From Enterococcus saccharolyticus subsp. saccharolyticus (GTDB lineage Bacteria; Bacillota; Bacilli; Lactobacillales; Enterococcaceae), in assembly GCF_029023825.1 (NCBI RefSeq), contig NZ_CP118957.1, positions 116,001 through 180,000 of the forward strand: a DNA stretch of 64,000 bases, in the 5' to 3' direction. The notes under the pieces are model-generated. The model did no database searches, was not told the origin of the DNA, and saw only the letters and a list, made by a program, of their open reading frames with translations. The position numbers were made by a program, and so were the translations under genes. Within the stretch, counting starts at the first letter, position 1; the number at the start of each line of letters is the position of its first letter. Positions 1-8,199 of the stretch are shown here, piece by piece.

Positions 1-2
1 AG

Positions 3-689
3 GTGACTCCGTATAGCGTGCTTGTCAAAAAAGACCTTGAAACGAAAGTCAGTTTTGGTAACGAATGGACATTTCCTAAACTAGCACTGATTGATCCCAA
101 GTACACCGAAGCAGCGCCACTAAAAACGATTCTTTTTACAGCCGTCGACGCGTTTACCCATTCATTTGAAGGGTATTTGAGCAAACGAGCCACGCTTTTG
201 AGCGATGCGTTGGCGTTGAGTGCATTAGCCGTTTTTGGTCAGTGTTTGCCAGCATTAAGGAACCAGGAATTCTCAGCAGCGCTTCGTGAAAAACTGATGT
301 ACGTCTCACTCATTGGTGGTCTGGTTATTACTCAGACTGGCGTGACGAGCGTTCATGGTATGGGGTACTGTTACACGTATTATCAAGGAATTCCACATGG
401 GCAAGCGAATGCCTTTTTACTACGCAGTTATTTGGCGTATGTAGATACTTATGAACACGATAAAATTCAGCAAGCGATGAAGGTAATGGGCTTCTCTGAC
501 ACAGCGGTTTTCTTGGAACAGATTGACGCATTAGTCGGCAAACCTCGAAAATTGACAGCCGAAGAAATTGCACGTTACACAACACAAACAATGATTCAAA
601 CACGTAGTCTAGCAAATACTGCAGGTGAAGTGACAGAAGAGGTCGTTTCTGCCTTGTGGACAACGACGAATCTTGAATTAGATAGTTAA
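3..689 (+). CDS. Iron-containing alcohol dehydrogenase, 5' end outside window
   Basis: C-terminal part (about 228 residues) of a group III metal-dependent alcohol dehydrogenase, an NAD(P)H-linked enzyme interconverting an alcohol and an aldehyde. The frame is open at the left edge, so the N-terminal nucleotide-binding domain lies outside the window. Visible are the metal-ligand motifs of the family: DAFTHSFEGY (D49 and H53 in this fragment) and two further histidines, in SVHGMGY (H118) and GIPHGQAN (H132). It ends 13 bp before a class III aminotransferase, with which it is probably cotranscribed. An alcohol or semialdehyde dehydrogenase paired with an aminotransferase suggests amine or omega-amino-acid metabolism such as 4-aminobutyrate/4-hydroxybutyrate, but the substrate cannot be read from the sequence. 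Confidence 0.88.
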   Translation: MTPYSVLVKKDLETKVSFGNEWTFPKLALIDPKYTEAAPLKTILFTAVDAFTHSFEGYLSKRATLLSDALALSALAVFGQCLPALRNQEFSAALREKLMYVSLIGGLVITQTGVTSVHGMGYCYTYYQGIPHGQANAFLLRSYLAYVDTYEHDKIQQAMKVMGFSDTAVFLEQIDALVGKPRKLTAEEIARYTTQTMIQTRSLANTAGEVTEEVVSALWTTTNLELDS

Positions 690-702
690 AAGGAGGAAAC
701 TG

Positions 703-1974
703 ATGGTATCTTTATATGAACGTGCACAAAAAGTTATGTCGCCTGTAGCGAATCGAGCGACAACATTAGGTGTTTCAAAAGGCGAAGGTAGCTATGTTTT
801 TACAGAAGATGGACGCAAAATTCTTGATTTTGCCAGTGGTGTAGCGGTCAATAATTTAGGACACAATCATCCTAAAGTGATTGCTGCGGCAAAAGCACAG
901 ATGGATCAATTGGTACATGGGGGGCATAATGTCGTTTATTATGAGAGCTACGTGGCACTCGCTGAAAAACTGGTGGCGATTTCCAAGGTTCCTTCCAAAG
1001 TTTATTTTAGCAACAGTGGTGCTGAAGCAAATGATGGCGCGCTGAAATTGGCAAAGTATGTCACAAAGCGACCGGCAATTATTTCTTTCAAAAATAGTTT
1101 TCATGGTCGGACAATTGGCGCGATGTCAATTACTGCGTCCAACGCCGCGTATCGCAAAAGATATGAAGGTATGATGCCCAGTGTCTACTTCGCAGAATTT
1201 CCACAGTTGTCTAAAAGTCCCTATCCAGTCATCGATGGAAAAACACCGCAACCGTACTTCGATCAATTTGATGAGTTATTTCGGTCAATGATTGATCCTT
1301 TTTCCGTTGCAGCAATTATTTTGGAACCCATCCAAGGTGAAGGCGGATACGTGGTTCCACCGAAAGATTTTGTCCACTTTTTACGACAATTGTGTGACCG
1401 TTATGGCATTTTACTGATTTTTGATGAAATTCAGACAGGGTTTGGCAGAACAGGATATATGTTTGCTTCGGAATACTTTGATGTCGAACCAGATATCCGA
1501 ACGGTTGCTAAAGGAATTGCGAATGGTTTTCCTCTGAGCGCGATTTTGGCAAAAGAAGAACTGATGGATCAATGGGAATCAGGCGCACATGGTGGAACAT
1601 TTGGTGGCAATCCAGTTGCTTGTGCCGCAGCTCTGGCGACAATTGAGGTATTAGAAGAAGAAGGCATCCACAATGCGCAAAAAATGGGTACCTATTTTAT
1701 TGAAAAACTCTATGATTTACAAAAAAAATATCCTTTTATTGCGGAAGTCCGCGGGGTAGGTTTGATGTTAGCGGTGGAATTTTCCGATACAACGCAAAAA
1801 AGTTCGCAGGAAGTGTTACAAACAGTCATCCACCAATGTTTGTCAAACGACTTACTTTTACTTTCCTGTGGTCCTCATAAAAATACGGTTCGGTTCATTC
1901 CACCAACCACTGTATCTGTGGCAGAAATTGATGTTGCACTAGCTGTCTTTGAGAATGTGTTACGTGAACTATGA
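703..1974 (+). CDS. Class III PLP-dependent aminotransferase (GabT/ArgD-like)
   Basis: Fold-type I, subgroup III aminotransferase of 423 residues, a normal length for GABA, acetylornithine or related omega-aminotransferases. Seen: the phosphate-binding stretch SNSGAEAND (about 103-111), FHGRT (133-137), the LIFDEIQTGFGRTG signature (238-251, with D241 expected to contact the pyridine nitrogen) and the Schiff-base lysine K270 in TVAKGIANGFPL. The start follows a clear AGGAGG site. The stop overlaps the next gene (ATGA), so it is translationally coupled to the AEC transporter. The group is cytosolic and transfers a terminal amino group to a 2-oxo acid. GABA aminotransferase is plausible given the adjacent alcohol dehydrogenase, but the family is too broad to name the substrate. 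Confidence 0.85.
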   Translation: MVSLYERAQKVMSPVANRATTLGVSKGEGSYVFTEDGRKILDFASGVAVNNLGHNHPKVIAAAKAQMDQLVHGGHNVVYYESYVALAEKLVAISKVPSKVYFSNSGAEANDGALKLAKYVTKRPAIISFKNSFHGRTIGAMSITASNAAYRKRYEGMMPSVYFAEFPQLSKSPYPVIDGKTPQPYFDQFDELFRSMIDPFSVAAIILEPIQGEGGYVVPPKDFVHFLRQLCDRYGILLIFDEIQTGFGRTGYMFASEYFDVEPDIRTVAKGIANGFPLSAILAKEELMDQWESGAHGGTFGGNPVACAAALATIEVLEEEGIHNAQKMGTYFIEKLYDLQKKYPFIAEVRGVGLMLAVEFSDTTQKSSQEVLQTVIHQCLSNDLLLLSCGPHKNTVRFIPPTTVSVAEIDVALAVFENVLREL

Positions 1975-2900
1975 TTGCCGCCCAGCTTGTCTTACAGCAG
2001 TTACTGATTATGGCGGTGTTTATCAGTATTAGCTGGTTTTTGACGAAACGGAAGATGTTGGATGTTGTTGGAGCCAAGCAGATGAGCACTATTTTGCTTT
2101 ATGTGATTGTCCCAGCTTTGATTGTGTCTTCGTTTCAAAGAGAGTGGGCGATGAAGGAATTTTACGGCTTGCTGTTGGCTGGTTTTTTAGCAATAAGCTA
2201 CCATGTTCTCGCTATCTTCATCAGTAAACGGTACCCTAAAAACTCTTATGAAAATACGATTCACGGACTAGCAATCGTCTACTCAAATTGCGGATTTATG
2301 GCGTTTCCTATTTTGCACACCTTGTATGGTTTGGATGGCATTTTTTACGGTGGCGTCTTTGTGGCTGTATTCAATCTTTTTTTATGGTCACATGGGATTC
2401 GGCATTTTCAGGACTGGAACAAAGATGCACTCAAAAAAATACTATTGAATCCGGGGATTGTTCCTGTCGTCATTGGGATGTTGCTATTTGTTTTTCAAAT
2501 TTCATTGTCACACAACGTTACTCAGCTATTGTCCATGCTATCCGCAGTCAATACACCACTTGCGATGTTTGTCTTAGGCATTTATCTGGCACCGGTCAAA
2601 CTGCGACCGTTACTTCGGGATAAGACGATTTGGCAAACAACGGGTTTTCGTTTGATTATACTACCATTCGTCTTTTTTCTACTGACAAAACCGATCGTCG
2701 CCTTTTTTATCAGCGAGGAATTGCAACAGATTGTGGAAATTATTGCGATATGTGGCGCTTGTCCGGTTGCCAGTTCGATTATTTTAATTCCAAGCTCGTT
2801 GGGAAAAGATGGGGAACTAGGCGCTAAGCTTGTGTTGTTTACAACGATGTGTTCCATTGTGACGATTCCGCTAGTCGTTTATTTGATTCAGTCTTTTTGA
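1971..2900 (+). CDS. AEC (auxin efflux carrier) family transporter
   Basis: A membrane protein of 309 residues with about ten hydrophobic segments, typical of AEC-family permeases, which move organic acids or amino acids in bacteria. The N-terminal segment and the conserved VYSNCGFMAFPI and CPVASSIILI regions (a Pro/Ser/Cys-rich break in each half) match the family's two inverted repeats. Its start codon overlaps the aminotransferase stop, which puts it in the same operon and suggests it moves the substrate or product of the aminotransferase/dehydrogenase pair. The direction of transport is not evident. A hairpin follows at 2925-2967. Confidence 0.82.
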   Translation: MIAAQLVLQQLLIMAVFISISWFLTKRKMLDVVGAKQMSTILLYVIVPALIVSSFQREWAMKEFYGLLLAGFLAISYHVLAIFISKRYPKNSYENTIHGLAIVYSNCGFMAFPILHTLYGLDGIFYGGVFVAVFNLFLWSHGIRHFQDWNKDALKKILLNPGIVPVVIGMLLFVFQISLSHNVTQLLSMLSAVNTPLAMFVLGIYLAPVKLRPLLRDKTIWQTTGFRLIILPFVFFLLTKPIVAFFISEELQQIVEIIAICGACPVASSIILIPSSLGKDGELGAKLVLFTTMCSIVTIPLVVYLIQSF

Positions 2901-2924
2901 TTGGACATAAGGATGAGACCAGAG

Positions 2925-2967
2925 AAACGCCCACCAGCTCAAATCATTTTTGAGTTGGTGGGCGTTT
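2925..2967. terminator. Bidirectional hairpin terminator
   Basis: A long inverted repeat (AACGCCCACCAGCTCAAA and its complement around a short loop) lies between two convergent genes, the AEC transporter on + and the flavin reductase on -. It is GC-rich at its base with only a short T run, so it may serve both directions. Confidence 0.75.
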
Positions 2968-2984
2968 TAGGTTAGGAATCATTG

Positions 2985-4010
2985 TCAGTTTGCGTCATCC
3001 ATCTGTTCAATCAATGTTTGATTGAAGTCATCAAATTTTTCATTATGAGAAGAAACCATGCCGTGGCCAAAACTTTCTGGGTCAAGGTATTGCTTGATTT
3101 GGTTCACACTGAGCGCCGCTTCTTGAAACGCCCCCGCTAACAAATAGACTTTCCCTTTTGAAAACTGAATATCACCGGCAGCAAAACAACCAGGAACATT
3201 AGTAATGGTTGGTTCTTCGCAAGCAAGATAAAAATCTTGTTCACGGTTAAATTCAAAGGCAAGTTTATCTAAAAAGGAGCTGTCACGATCATGTCCGTGT
3301 TGCACAAGGAGATGGTCAGCCGTTAAGGTAGTATGGTCGTCTAATAATAATTCCATCCGTTTGTCGGGACTTTGACGAATTGCTCGAATATCGCTAGCAA
3401 GAATAACTTTGCCACCATTTTCTTTAAATGAAGTGATCGATGCTTCATGCGCTTTTAGTTTGTCGCCACGATAGATAATCGAGACAGTATCAGTGAATTT
3501 CAAGCACTCATTTGCATAATCAACAGCACCGTCACCCCCACCAGAAACAATCATATGCGTATCTTTTAAAATCCGATAATCCGGAAAGGCATAGTAGACA
3601 TGGTCTTGAACGGCTATATCAATAGGCACCGTTAATTTTTTCGGAGAAACAATGCCGCCACCAATCGCAAATAACACGGTACGACCAGGATGAATACGAC
3701 CTTGTTCATCTTCCACATAAAAAATATTGTCTTCTTTGGTAATCTCGACAGCTTTTGAACTTGTGTAGAAGTTTGCTTGAAATGTTTGCGCTTGTTGGAT
3801 GAGGTTGGTACGAACATCAATTCCACGTGTTGCCGGAAGAGCACCAACATCCCAAACGAATTTTTCTGGATAAAAATTGATTTTCCCGCCCAGTTCATCT
3901 TGTGCTTCCAGAACAGTTACGGTTAAATCGCGGAGACCGGCATAAAAGGCAGCATATAAGCCAGCAGGTCCGCCGCCAATAATTATCACATCAACTATTG
4001 CTTGTGTCAT
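2985..4010 (-). CDS. FAD/NAD(P)-dependent reductase, ferredoxin-NADP reductase 2 (YumC) type
   Basis: Flavoprotein of 341 residues in the thioredoxin-reductase-like group. The N-terminal FAD motif IIIGGGPAGLYAAFYAG is clear and a second dinucleotide motif (SGGGDGAVDYA) binds NAD(P)H. The C-terminal CFAAGDI is the FAD-closing motif. There is no CxxC redox pair, which separates it from thioredoxin reductase and fits YumC-type ferredoxin/flavodoxin reductases. The start at 4010 is chosen for its AGAGGG site; an in-frame ATG at 4049 would lie inside the upstream gene with no good site. As last gene of a Fur-controlled iron uptake operon it may release iron from an imported ferric chelate, directly or through ferredoxin or flavodoxin. 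That role is inferred from position. Confidence 0.85.
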   Translation of the reverse strand: MTQAIVDVIIIGGGPAGLYAAFYAGLRDLTVTVLEAQDELGGKINFYPEKFVWDVGALPATRGIDVRTNLIQQAQTFQANFYTSSKAVEITKEDNIFYVEDEQGRIHPGRTVLFAIGGGIVSPKKLTVPIDIAVQDHVYYAFPDYRILKDTHMIVSGGGDGAVDYANECLKFTDTVSIIYRGDKLKAHEASITSFKENGGKVILASDIRAIRQSPDKRMELLLDDHTTLTADHLLVQHGHDRDSSFLDKLAFEFNREQDFYLACEEPTITNVPGCFAAGDIQFSKGKVYLLAGAFQEAALSVNQIKQYLDPESFGHGMVSSHNEKFDDFNQTLIEQMDDAN

Positions 4011-4023
4011 CGAATCCCTCTTT

Positions 4024-5037
4024 CTATTCTTTGCCATACATTTCGTCAATCAGTAATTCCATCCCAGCTAATGATTGGTACCCATAACCAAACATATAGT
4101 TATAATCTACGGAGTATACTTGCTTGTTTTTGATAGCTTTCATGCTTGATAATTTTTCATTGTTTAAAACAGCATCAACCATATCATTCTTTTTCGTACC
4201 GGCAGTTGTTGTTGTCCAGTCAGGAACGATTAAAACATCTGGATCAGTTTCAATTAATGTCTCTAAAGCAACATCCCCTTTTTCGTCACGTAACACATTA
4301 TTTAAGCCAATCATATCAAACATTGAATTGAAGAAGCTTTCGCCATATGCTGGATAAATCGATACTTCATTTGGGTCCGTCATGAACAATATGACAAAGT
4401 CTTGTTCTTTACCAACTTCTTTGACACGGTCTTTTAGATGTTGTTCACGTTCTTTTAAGTCGGCTTTAAAGCTATCTGCTGCTGGTTTGACATCAAAAAT
4501 TTTACCTAAATTGTCGATGTCATTATAGACAGATTCAAATGTTGCGTTTTGTGTAGATGTTTCTTGGACATAGGTAGGAATACCCATTTCGTTAATTGAA
4601 TCAACAGTACCATTGCCCCATTCGGCGTTATCAAACAATCCACCACGACCAAAAATTAAGTCTGGGTCCACACTTAACGCCGTTTCTTTATTAATATACC
4701 CATCCGACAAATGATTCAACTCATCAAATTCTGCTTTAACATCAGGATCATCCATCCCAAAAACAGCGCCGACTCCAGCAATTTTATCTTTTAATCCTAA
4801 GTGTAACAACAATTCTGCAGCAGGACGAGTATTGGCTAACACACGTTCTGGCGCTTTATCAAAAGTTTGTTCTTTTTCGGTCCATTCGATGCCGCCTTCT
4901 GCTTTGGTAACGTTTTTAATTGTGACAGGATACTTGCTGTCAGTTGAATTTGTGCTATCTGTTGTATTGTTTGTATTTCCACAGCCGCTTAATGTGAAGA
5001 GAAAGGCTGTTGCTAAAAAAGTGATTGTTTTTTTCAT
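4024..5037 (-). CDS. Iron(III)-complex ABC transporter substrate-binding lipoprotein
   Basis: Extracellular binding lipoprotein of 337 residues, class III (FecB/FepB/BtuF-like) fold. The signal peptide MKKTITFLATAFLFTLSGCG ends in a lipobox (LSGC), so the mature protein is anchored by a lipid-modified cysteine, followed by a Ser/Thr/Asn/Asp-rich linker. The body has the expected ERVLANTRPAAELLLHLG and DPDLIFGRGG segments. It is third of four genes after permease and ATPase. The ligand (ferric siderophore, haem or cobalamin) is not specified by the sequence; the Fur box upstream of the operon favours ferric iron. Confidence 0.9.
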   Translation of the reverse strand: MKKTITFLATAFLFTLSGCGNTNNTTDSTNSTDSKYPVTIKNVTKAEGGIEWTEKEQTFDKAPERVLANTRPAAELLLHLGLKDKIAGVGAVFGMDDPDVKAEFDELNHLSDGYINKETALSVDPDLIFGRGGLFDNAEWGNGTVDSINEMGIPTYVQETSTQNATFESVYNDIDNLGKIFDVKPAADSFKADLKEREQHLKDRVKEVGKEQDFVILFMTDPNEVSIYPAYGESFFNSMFDMIGLNNVLRDEKGDVALETLIETDPDVLIVPDWTTTTAGTKKNDMVDAVLNNEKLSSMKAIKNKQVYSVDYNYMFGYGYQSLAGMELLIDEMYGKE

Positions 5038-5053
5038 GTAAGTTCTACCTATT

Positions 5054-5812
5054 CTAAATATAATAATGAAATGCTAAATGTTCTGTAATGGGGTTGCGGT
5101 AAACGACACAACGAATACCATACAATTCTTCAATTAATGTTTCGGTAAAAATTTCTTCGGGCGTACCTGCTGCAATAATTTCGCCATTTTTCATAGCAAA
5201 GACATAGTCACAATACGCAGCGGCTAAATCTAAATCATGCAAAGCGGCTAATACGCCAATATTGAGATTTTTGACACTTTCCATTAATTCTAACTGATAA
5301 CGAATGTCTAAATGATTCGTTGGTTCATCTAAAATTAAAAATTCTGGTTGTTGTGTCAATGCACGAGCTAAAACGACGCGTTGCTTTTCACCACCAGAAA
5401 GAGAAAGGAAGCTTTCATCACGGTAATCGGTCAAGCCCATTTCTCGTAAGGCTTTTTCAACGATATCAAAATCTTCTTGTGTATCTGTTTCTAACAAACG
5501 CTTGTGTGGTGTGCGTCCTAGCAACACCATTTGAAAGACACTAAAATCAAAACTTAATTCATTGAATTGTCCGACAACACTCAATTTTTGTGCCACTTTT
5601 TTTGCTGGGGTATGCAACAAATCCATGTCGTTATAAACGATATTTCCTGTTGTTGGGACGAGTCCTTTATAAATCGTTTTTAACAACGTTGATTTTCCGC
5701 TACCATTTGCACCAATAATGCCAACAAATTGATTGGTTTCCATAGAAAGAGAGAGTTGTTGGATAATATCTTTTTTTCCTAATTTGACTGACAAATTTTG
5801 TATTTCTAACAT
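5054..5812 (-). CDS. Iron(III)-complex ABC transporter ATPase (FepC-like)
   Basis: ATP-binding subunit of about 252 residues. Seen in order: Walker A GANGSGKST, the ABC signature LSGGEKQRV, Walker B FLILDEPTNHLDI and the H-loop ALHDLDLAAAYCD. The start at 5812 (MLEIQNLSV) is preferred because GGAGGTTAGAG precedes it, that site being inside the end of the permease gene. A longer reading from 5944 would add 44 residues of permease sequence in another frame. It couples ATP hydrolysis to the permease encoded 2 bp upstream. Confidence 0.92.
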   Translation of the reverse strand: MLEIQNLSVKLGKKDIIQQLSLSMETNQFVGIIGANGSGKSTLLKTIYKGLVPTTGNIVYNDMDLLHTPAKKVAQKLSVVGQFNELSFDFSVFQMVLLGRTPHKRLLETDTQEDFDIVEKALREMGLTDYRDESFLSLSGGEKQRVVLARALTQQPEFLILDEPTNHLDIRYQLELMESVKNLNIGVLAALHDLDLAAAYCDYVFAMKNGEIIAAGTPEEIFTETLIEELYGIRCVVYRNPITEHLAFHYYI

Positions 5813-5814
5813 CT

Positions 5815-6897
5815 CTAACCTCCGAAACGATATTCTTTTTTTAGAATAATATAGATAAAAATTGGTGCACCGATAATTGCTGTTAAGATACCGATTGGTA
5901 AGTCGGTATTTGGTAACAAGACACGAGACAATAAGTCTGTCCAAACTAAAAACAATGCGCCAACAAAACCAGACATAGGTAATAATTTTTTATGATCTGA
6001 ACCATACACACCACGAACAATATGAGGAATAATTAAACCAACAAAGCCAATCATGCCAGAGTTTGCCACAATTAAACCTGTTAATAACGAAGCAATGACC
6101 ATATAAAGTTTACGGTAAGTACCTAGGGGAATTCCTAGCGTGACGGCAGCTTCATCACCTAAAAGCATGGTATTTAACACCCGAAATTGAAAAGAAAAGA
6201 ACACACTAACCAATAGTGTGATAACAGCTAGTAAGGGTAATTTTCCCCAACTTGCCGAAGCTAAACTTCCCATTGACCAAAAAGTGACAGTTTTCATTCC
6301 TTCAGCATTATTTGCTAAAAAAACAATTAAACTTGAAATTGAACCAAAGATTGAGTTAATGACGGTTCCTGATAAAACGAGCTTAATCGAGGTCATTTTG
6401 CCACCGATACTAGAAAGTAAGAGGACAAAAAAAGTTGCTAGCAACGCACCTAAAAAAGCACTGAACGATAAACTGATTTGGGAAAAAATACTAGCGGTCC
6501 CAAAACCGACCATAATTGCGAATGTCGCTCCCAGCGAAGCCCCCGATGAAATGCCTAAGATGTAAGGATCTGCAAGGGGATTTTGCACGACTGCTTGCAT
6601 GACGGTTCCGCTGATGGCTAATCCACAACCAATAAAAATTGCTGCCAACACACGCGGTGTCCGAACAAACCAAATAATATTGATGACGGATTGATTGACA
6701 TTATCAAGCGAGCCGAGTGCACCATGGGTGGTTTTATATAAAAGAATTTGCCAAATATCTGTAAACGAAATATCTGCTTGGCCATTTCCTAGCGAAAACA
6801 AAATGGAAAAAATGAAAAGCGCGACAAATCCCAAGGTAATCATTAATTGTGTGTTGCGTGGGAGTGTAGGTTTATTGATTGTTTTTGCTAATTGCAA
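5815..6897 (-). CDS. Iron(III)-complex ABC transporter permease (FecCD family)
   Basis: FecCD/BtuC-type permease with about ten membrane segments. Conserved family pieces are visible: VQNPLADPYILGISSGAS, LVLSGTVINSIFGS and GLIIPHIVRG. Only one permease gene is present, so it probably works as a homodimer. I place the start at the TTG at 6897 (first residues QLAKTINKP), which has AGAAGGTGA just upstream. The ATG at 6939 lies inside the Fur operator and has no ribosome site. It is first gene of the four-gene iron operon. Confidence 0.88.
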   Translation of the reverse strand: MQLAKTINKPTLPRNTQLMITLGFVALFIFSILFSLGNGQADISFTDIWQILLYKTTHGALGSLDNVNQSVINIIWFVRTPRVLAAIFIGCGLAISGTVMQAVVQNPLADPYILGISSGASLGATFAIMVGFGTASIFSQISLSFSAFLGALLATFFVLLLSSIGGKMTSIKLVLSGTVINSIFGSISSLIVFLANNAEGMKTVTFWSMGSLASASWGKLPLLAVITLLVSVFFSFQFRVLNTMLLGDEAAVTLGIPLGTYRKLYMVIASLLTGLIVANSGMIGFVGLIIPHIVRGVYGSDHKKLLPMSGFVGALFLVWTDLLSRVLLPNTDLPIGILTAIIGAPIFIYIILKKEYRFGG

Positions 6898-6924
6898 AGG
6901 GTCACCTTCTGTTCTATTTAACTT

Positions 6925-6964
6925 AATGAGAATTATCATTTGTCAAATGAGAATGATTCTCATT
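6925..6964 (-). promoter_or_regulatory. Fur operator with perfect 9-1-9 palindrome
   Basis: Positions 6946-6964 read AATGAGAATGATTCTCATT, a perfect palindrome of two 9-bp arms around one base, matching the Gram-positive Fur box. A second AATGAGAATTATCATT (6925-6940) adds a partly overlapping half-site array. It sits directly upstream of the permease TTG start, so iron-dependent repression of the uptake operon is expected. Confidence 0.85.
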
Positions 6965-7094
6965 GTCAGCAATACTACCACGCAACTTTTGTTTTTTCAA
7001 TCTATTTTTTTGTGAATTGTACAAATTTTCTGTTTTTTATCATGAAAATTAGCTGAAATAAGGAAAATTGGCTTTTTATTTTTGAAGGAGTATC

Positions 7095-7130
7095 ATGAAA
7101 AGAAAGGGCTATTTTTTTAAAATAAATTAA
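7095..7130 (+). other. Possible 11-codon leader ORF upstream of TSUP gene
   Basis: An ATG preceded by GAAGGAGTATC opens an 11-codon frame (MKRKGYFFKIN, stop at 7128-7130) ending 14 bp before the transporter ATG, which has its own AGGTGGGAG site. The strong site makes translation plausible. It could be a leader peptide that affects the transporter, or chance. There is no terminator-like structure to support attenuation. Confidence 0.3.
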
Positions 7131-7144
7131 AAGGTGGGAGAAAA

Positions 7145-7921
7145 ATGACGGGTATCCTTTATTTTCTAGTCATTATTGTCGCAAATACAATTGGGTCCAT
7201 TTCAGGCATGGGTGGTGGCGTAATGATTAAGCCGGTATTGGATCTGTTGGCACGTGATTCAGTGGCGGCAATTTCTTTTTATTCGACAGTGGCGGTCTTT
7301 GTGATGTCGATTGTTTCGACGTATCGCCAACTGAAAAACGGCATGTCGATACGTTTTCAACTTGTCCTTTTTGTGTCGCTAGGGGCAGTTATTGGCGGTA
7401 TAGGTGGGAATGTATTGTTTGAAGAATTATTACGTTTGAATAACGAAGAAACGGTTCAACTGATTCAAATTATTTTGACGATTGTGACTTTATTGTTTGC
7501 TTTTTTCTATTCGCGTTATGAATGGAAAAATTTTACGTTGCGTGGGATTCCGTGGTATCTAGTTTGTGGGTTAATTTTAGGTTTTATGGCAAGTTTTTTA
7601 GGGATTGGTGGCGGACCCATCAATGTTTCGTTGCTGATGTTGATGTTTGCGATGCCGATTAAAGAGGCAACAGTCTATTCAATCTGCACGATTTTCTTTT
7701 CACAACTTTCGAAATTAGTGACAATCGCATTTTCTACAGGCTTTGTGCGGTACGATTTAACGATGTTGTGGTTTGTGGTTCCAGCGGCTATTTTGGGTGG
7801 GTTATTAGGAGCCAGAGCCAGCCAACTTTTTCCAGCAAAAAGAATCACAATTATTTTCCAAGGAGTTATTTTATGCGTGTTAATCATCAACATTTATAAC
7901 GCTAGTCGTTTATTTTGGTAA
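7145..7921 (+). CDS. TSUP family (TauE/SafE) anion exporter
   Basis: A 258-residue membrane protein with the two TauE/SafE repeat motifs: GSISGMGGGVMIKPVLD near residue 18-34 and FLGIGGGPINVS in the second half, each in a hydrophobic hairpin. There are about eight membrane segments. Family members export sulfite, sulfoacetate or related small anions; the substrate here is unknown. The gene stands alone between the iron operon (divergent) and cydA. AGGTGGGAG precedes the ATG. Confidence 0.85.
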   Translation: MTGILYFLVIIVANTIGSISGMGGGVMIKPVLDLLARDSVAAISFYSTVAVFVMSIVSTYRQLKNGMSIRFQLVLFVSLGAVIGGIGGNVLFEELLRLNNEETVQLIQIILTIVTLLFAFFYSRYEWKNFTLRGIPWYLVCGLILGFMASFLGIGGGPINVSLLMLMFAMPIKEATVYSICTIFFSQLSKLVTIAFSTGFVRYDLTMLWFVVPAAILGGLLGARASQLFPAKRITIIFQGVILCVLIINIYNASRLFW

Positions 7922-8199
7922 AAATAATGCTATTCTTTCACAAACTAGCAAAAAACGCAAAAAAAAAGCACTTTTTTTAAGCCTATTTATTGCAATTCCG
8001 TGAAAAAGGAATATCATTGATAATGAAGAAGTGTGAATGAACGATTTAGCGAAAAATTGTTGATAATGGATTATTTTAAGAGGAATTATGAACAAGAGTA
8101 ATTTGTAACAAGTTATACTGTTTTTAGAGCTATTTCATGGGTTCACGCACGGATTTAATAATCTTTATTTTTGTGAAATAAAGAAGAGGAGGAATCATT

